A stretch of DNA of 64,000 nucleotides from a virus. The stretch is taken from the IMG/VR virus record IMGVR_UViG_3300005663_000029, positions 110,886 to 174,885 of that record; one strand, 5' to 3'. Made by a program: the position numbers and the translations under genes. The notes below the pieces were generated by a model. That model searched no databases. It saw only the letters and a program-made list of their open reading frames with translations, and had not been told where the DNA came from. Shown one piece after another: positions 62,334-64,000 of the stretch; position 1 is the first letter of the stretch; each line of letters begins with the position of its first letter.

Positions 62334-64000
62334 AGGAACAAAAGATCAGTCACAGAATCTATAAACCACTTATACCCAAGAGGATCTCCTCCACCCACAA
62401 ATTGATCTATACCATTTGCATCCTTACTCAACCTTCCATCGAGTTCTAATGTAGACCCTACAAGGATGGCTCCTATTGTTGCTGGATCGATAAGAGCTTC
62501 TGGAACACCACCAGCGAACACAGTAATTATATTTTCACTCCAACCATTGAATTCATCTTCTACACGCAACCTGATTGTATAATTTCCTGAAACATCTGCA
62601 TCAAATGAAACATCTTCCCCATAAGTACCTGATGGTGTAAGTGCCCCACTAAACCCTGTTGGAAAGGAATCAAATGTCCAAATAATATTGGTAAAGGAAG
62701 CTATGTCGTCATTCTCTTCATCAGTGCTATTAACGCCGGTAAAAAGGAATGTACCTCCGACAGGAAGTACGTTTGCCGTAACTAGTAGACCAGACACAGG
62801 GTCAACAACTGTAGTTAAATTTTCTAAAACAGCTACTGGAGGAGTGTTAAGAGCTTCTATAGTGACAAACGCCTCTTCACTATCTTCAGCGTCAGACACT
62901 CTCGTAACTACAAGTCTTACAATATAAGTTCCAGGCTCTAACAAATCTAAAACAGCTACCGAGACAGTACCATTCAATAGAGTAGCTTCTACACCAGAAG
63001 TAAAATTAACAGGAGTCCATTGGTACGTTAATTCCTGTTCTTCGATCCCTGTAGACTCAAACTGTTGTGTAGCCTCGTTAAATACCAGAGAGATACCGTC
63101 TAGACTATCTAGTCCGTTCAATACCACAGATTGTCCATATGAAGCAGCAACTGCAGGCCCAGGATTAGCGATAGGCTTAATATCTGGGAATGGGGCTACC
63201 GTTATAGTTTTAGTAGTCGTACTTTCTACAAGAAGGGGGCCATTAAAATTAAACGCTCTGAGTAGAACCACATAATCACCTGGGAGTGCTAGTCTCCCTA
63301 AAGTAGTATTAGGCCCTTCACTACTACCAAATAAAGTCACACTAGTATCTGGCCCTGACAATATAGACCATTCATAATTTATCAAGTCACCGTCCGGATC
63401 TGTTACGTCAGATAAAAGACTAAGAGAAGAGCCAGGGTAAATAGTCGGAGGTTCGTTCTGTATAGTTATAGGAGTACCTCCAAAAAGAGGGCCTTGATTA
63501 TCTGTATCAATAACATTGAATTGAAAGTAAATAGGCTCTCCTATTTTTACTACTGACCCTATACCCTCTACTTCCACTACCTTACTAGGGACAGCGGATA
63601 AATGATAAACTCCTTGTTGTAGGTTAGTTATACCTATTTTAAAAACCCCAGATCCATCAATTCCTCCAGCCGTTCCTATTGTCACTAGCCCTTCATTAGG
63701 ATTTATAAAGGCCTTTCCATCTCCAGCTAACGGAGGACCATAGTCCTTATTAAAAGATACAGACACAGGTCCTTCAGGATCATTACTGGTTGCGAATACA
63801 TCAGCGAAGATTCCCGCTCCTAGAACATCTTCTCCTATAGGTAAGTCCATATCGACGACGACTCGGTTACCTACAGTCTCTGCATTAACTATGATTCCGC
63901 TAAACGAGGGTGTAAATTCGTATGATAACGTTGGAGGCTGAAGTAAATCAACTGGGCGTCTTCCTTCCTCCTCTAAACCGTATCTAGGCTGAGGAGCTTC
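62330..64000 (-). CDS. PKD-repeat tail protein, 5' part cut by window edge
   Basis: The frame stays open from the stop at 62330 to the right edge at 64000, so the ATG at 63850 is most likely an internal Met: the upstream 50 codons (…IVNAETVGNRVVVDM) continue the same beta-rich sequence without a stop or ribosome site. At least three PKD-like domains are visible, each with the G-(D/N/T)-Y-x-(V/I)-x-L-x-(V/A) end strand (GDYVVLLRA, GTYIVRLVV, GNYTIRLRV) and Y-x-W/W-T strand in the middle. PKD domains act as rigid spacers or binding modules in surface proteins. Its stop overlaps the next start by four bases. Confidence 0.65.
   Translation of the reverse strand, partial: EAPQPRYGLEEEGRRPVDLLQPPTLSYEFTPSFSGIIVNAETVGNRVVVDMDLPIGEDVLGAGIFADVFATSNDPEGPVSVSFNKDYGPPLAGDGKAFINPNEGLVTIGTAGGIDGSGVFKIGITNLQQGVYHLSAVPSKVVEVEGIGSVVKIGEPIYFQFNVIDTDNQGPLFGGTPITIQNEPPTIYPGSSLSLLSDVTDPDGDLINYEWSILSGPDTSVTLFGSSEGPNTTLGRLALPGDYVVLLRAFNFNGPLLVESTTTKTITVAPFPDIKPIANPGPAVAASYGQSVVLNGLDSLDGISLVFNEATQQFESTGIEEQELTYQWTPVNFTSGVEATLLNGTVSVAVLDLLEPGTYIVRLVVTRVSDAEDSEEAFVTIEALNTPPVAVLENLTTVVDPVSGLLVTANVLPVGGTFLFTGVNSTDEENDDIASFTNIIWTFDSFPTGFSGALTPSGTYGEDVSFDADVSGNYTIRLRVEDEFNGWSENIITVFAGGVPEALIDPATIGAILVGSTLELDGRLSKDANGIDQFVGGGDPLGYKWFIDSVTDLLFL
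63057..63088. repeat. Dispersed 32-base repeat, copy 2
   Basis: Second copy of the repeat at 61327-61358 (TCAAACTGTTGTGT ... CCTCGTTAAATAC), differing at about four positions, inside the PKD protein gene. Confidence 0.5.

Noticed and set aside
63850-64000. ATG at 63850 as the start of the right-edge PKD protein
   Set aside because: The frame is open through 64000, the upstream codons continue the same beta-strand-rich protein, and no ribosome site precedes the ATG.
1-64000. tRNA genes, integrase, transposase or alternative genetic code
   Set aside because: No gap is large enough for unreported tRNA clusters, no integrase or transposase motif is visible, and TAA, TAG and TGA all occur as normal stops.

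Overview
The window is part of the genome of a large, tailed, contractile-tail (myovirus-type) bacteriophage. The evidence is a portal protein, a gpJ/gp6-type baseplate wedge protein, a gp25-like wedge protein, a gpV/gp5-like spike with an OB fold, several very long tail and baseplate proteins, and a full DNA replication and recombination set. Genes are densely packed with many ATGA/GTGA-type overlaps, clear Shine-Dalgarno sites and standard bacterial start and stop codons (ATG, GTG, TTG; TAA, TAG, TGA). No tRNA, rRNA, CRISPR array, insertion sequence or integrase was seen, and the host cannot be named from this sequence. Both window ends cut through minus-strand genes. Terminase, major capsid protein and tape measure are not visible and presumably lie outside.

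Layout: (1) 1-4078, minus strand: structural genes ending in a gpV-like spike. (2) 4164-4943, plus strand: an isolated gene with a histone H1-like Lys/Ala tail and its own terminator. (3) 5002-11307, minus strand: a 2101-residue single-chain RNA polymerase in which complete bacterial beta and beta' subunits are fused, with all catalytic motifs. (4) 11460-11698, plus strand: two micro-genes. (5) 11691-15562, minus strand: portal and two unknown proteins. (6) 15715-32890, plus strand: a 23-gene replication, repair and recombination operon: SF2 helicase, family-4 uracil-DNA glycosylase, DnaB-like helicase, DnaG-like primase, Zn-ribbon protein (possible SSB), family A DNA polymerase, RecA-like recombinase, Hjc-like and RusA-like resolvases, XPD/DinG-like Fe-S helicase and Cas4/RecB-like Fe-S nuclease. 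It ends at a UUCG-loop terminator. (7) 32942-35307, minus strand: small membrane and coiled-coil proteins that look like a lysis cassette. (8) 35426-42362, minus strand: tail fibre and two large tail proteins. (9) 42478-43315, plus strand: RNase HII and a Zn-ribbon protein. (10) 43312-64000, minus strand: the baseplate/tail cluster, with a sigma-70-family factor embedded in it (51511-52329).

How it fits together: the phage appears to carry its own transcription apparatus, a fused beta-beta' core and a sigma-like factor, both encoded among virion genes. All four plus-strand transcription units begin with a shared [C/T]ATAAG element 35-57 bases before the first start codon, a candidate phage-specific promoter. 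The tail proteins share recurring modules: a DYxIDYxxGxVxF beta-hairpin repeat spread over at least four proteins, PKD-like domains, and Ig-like domains that seem to contain inserted lectin-like domains. This suggests the tail and baseplate evolved by domain shuffling.
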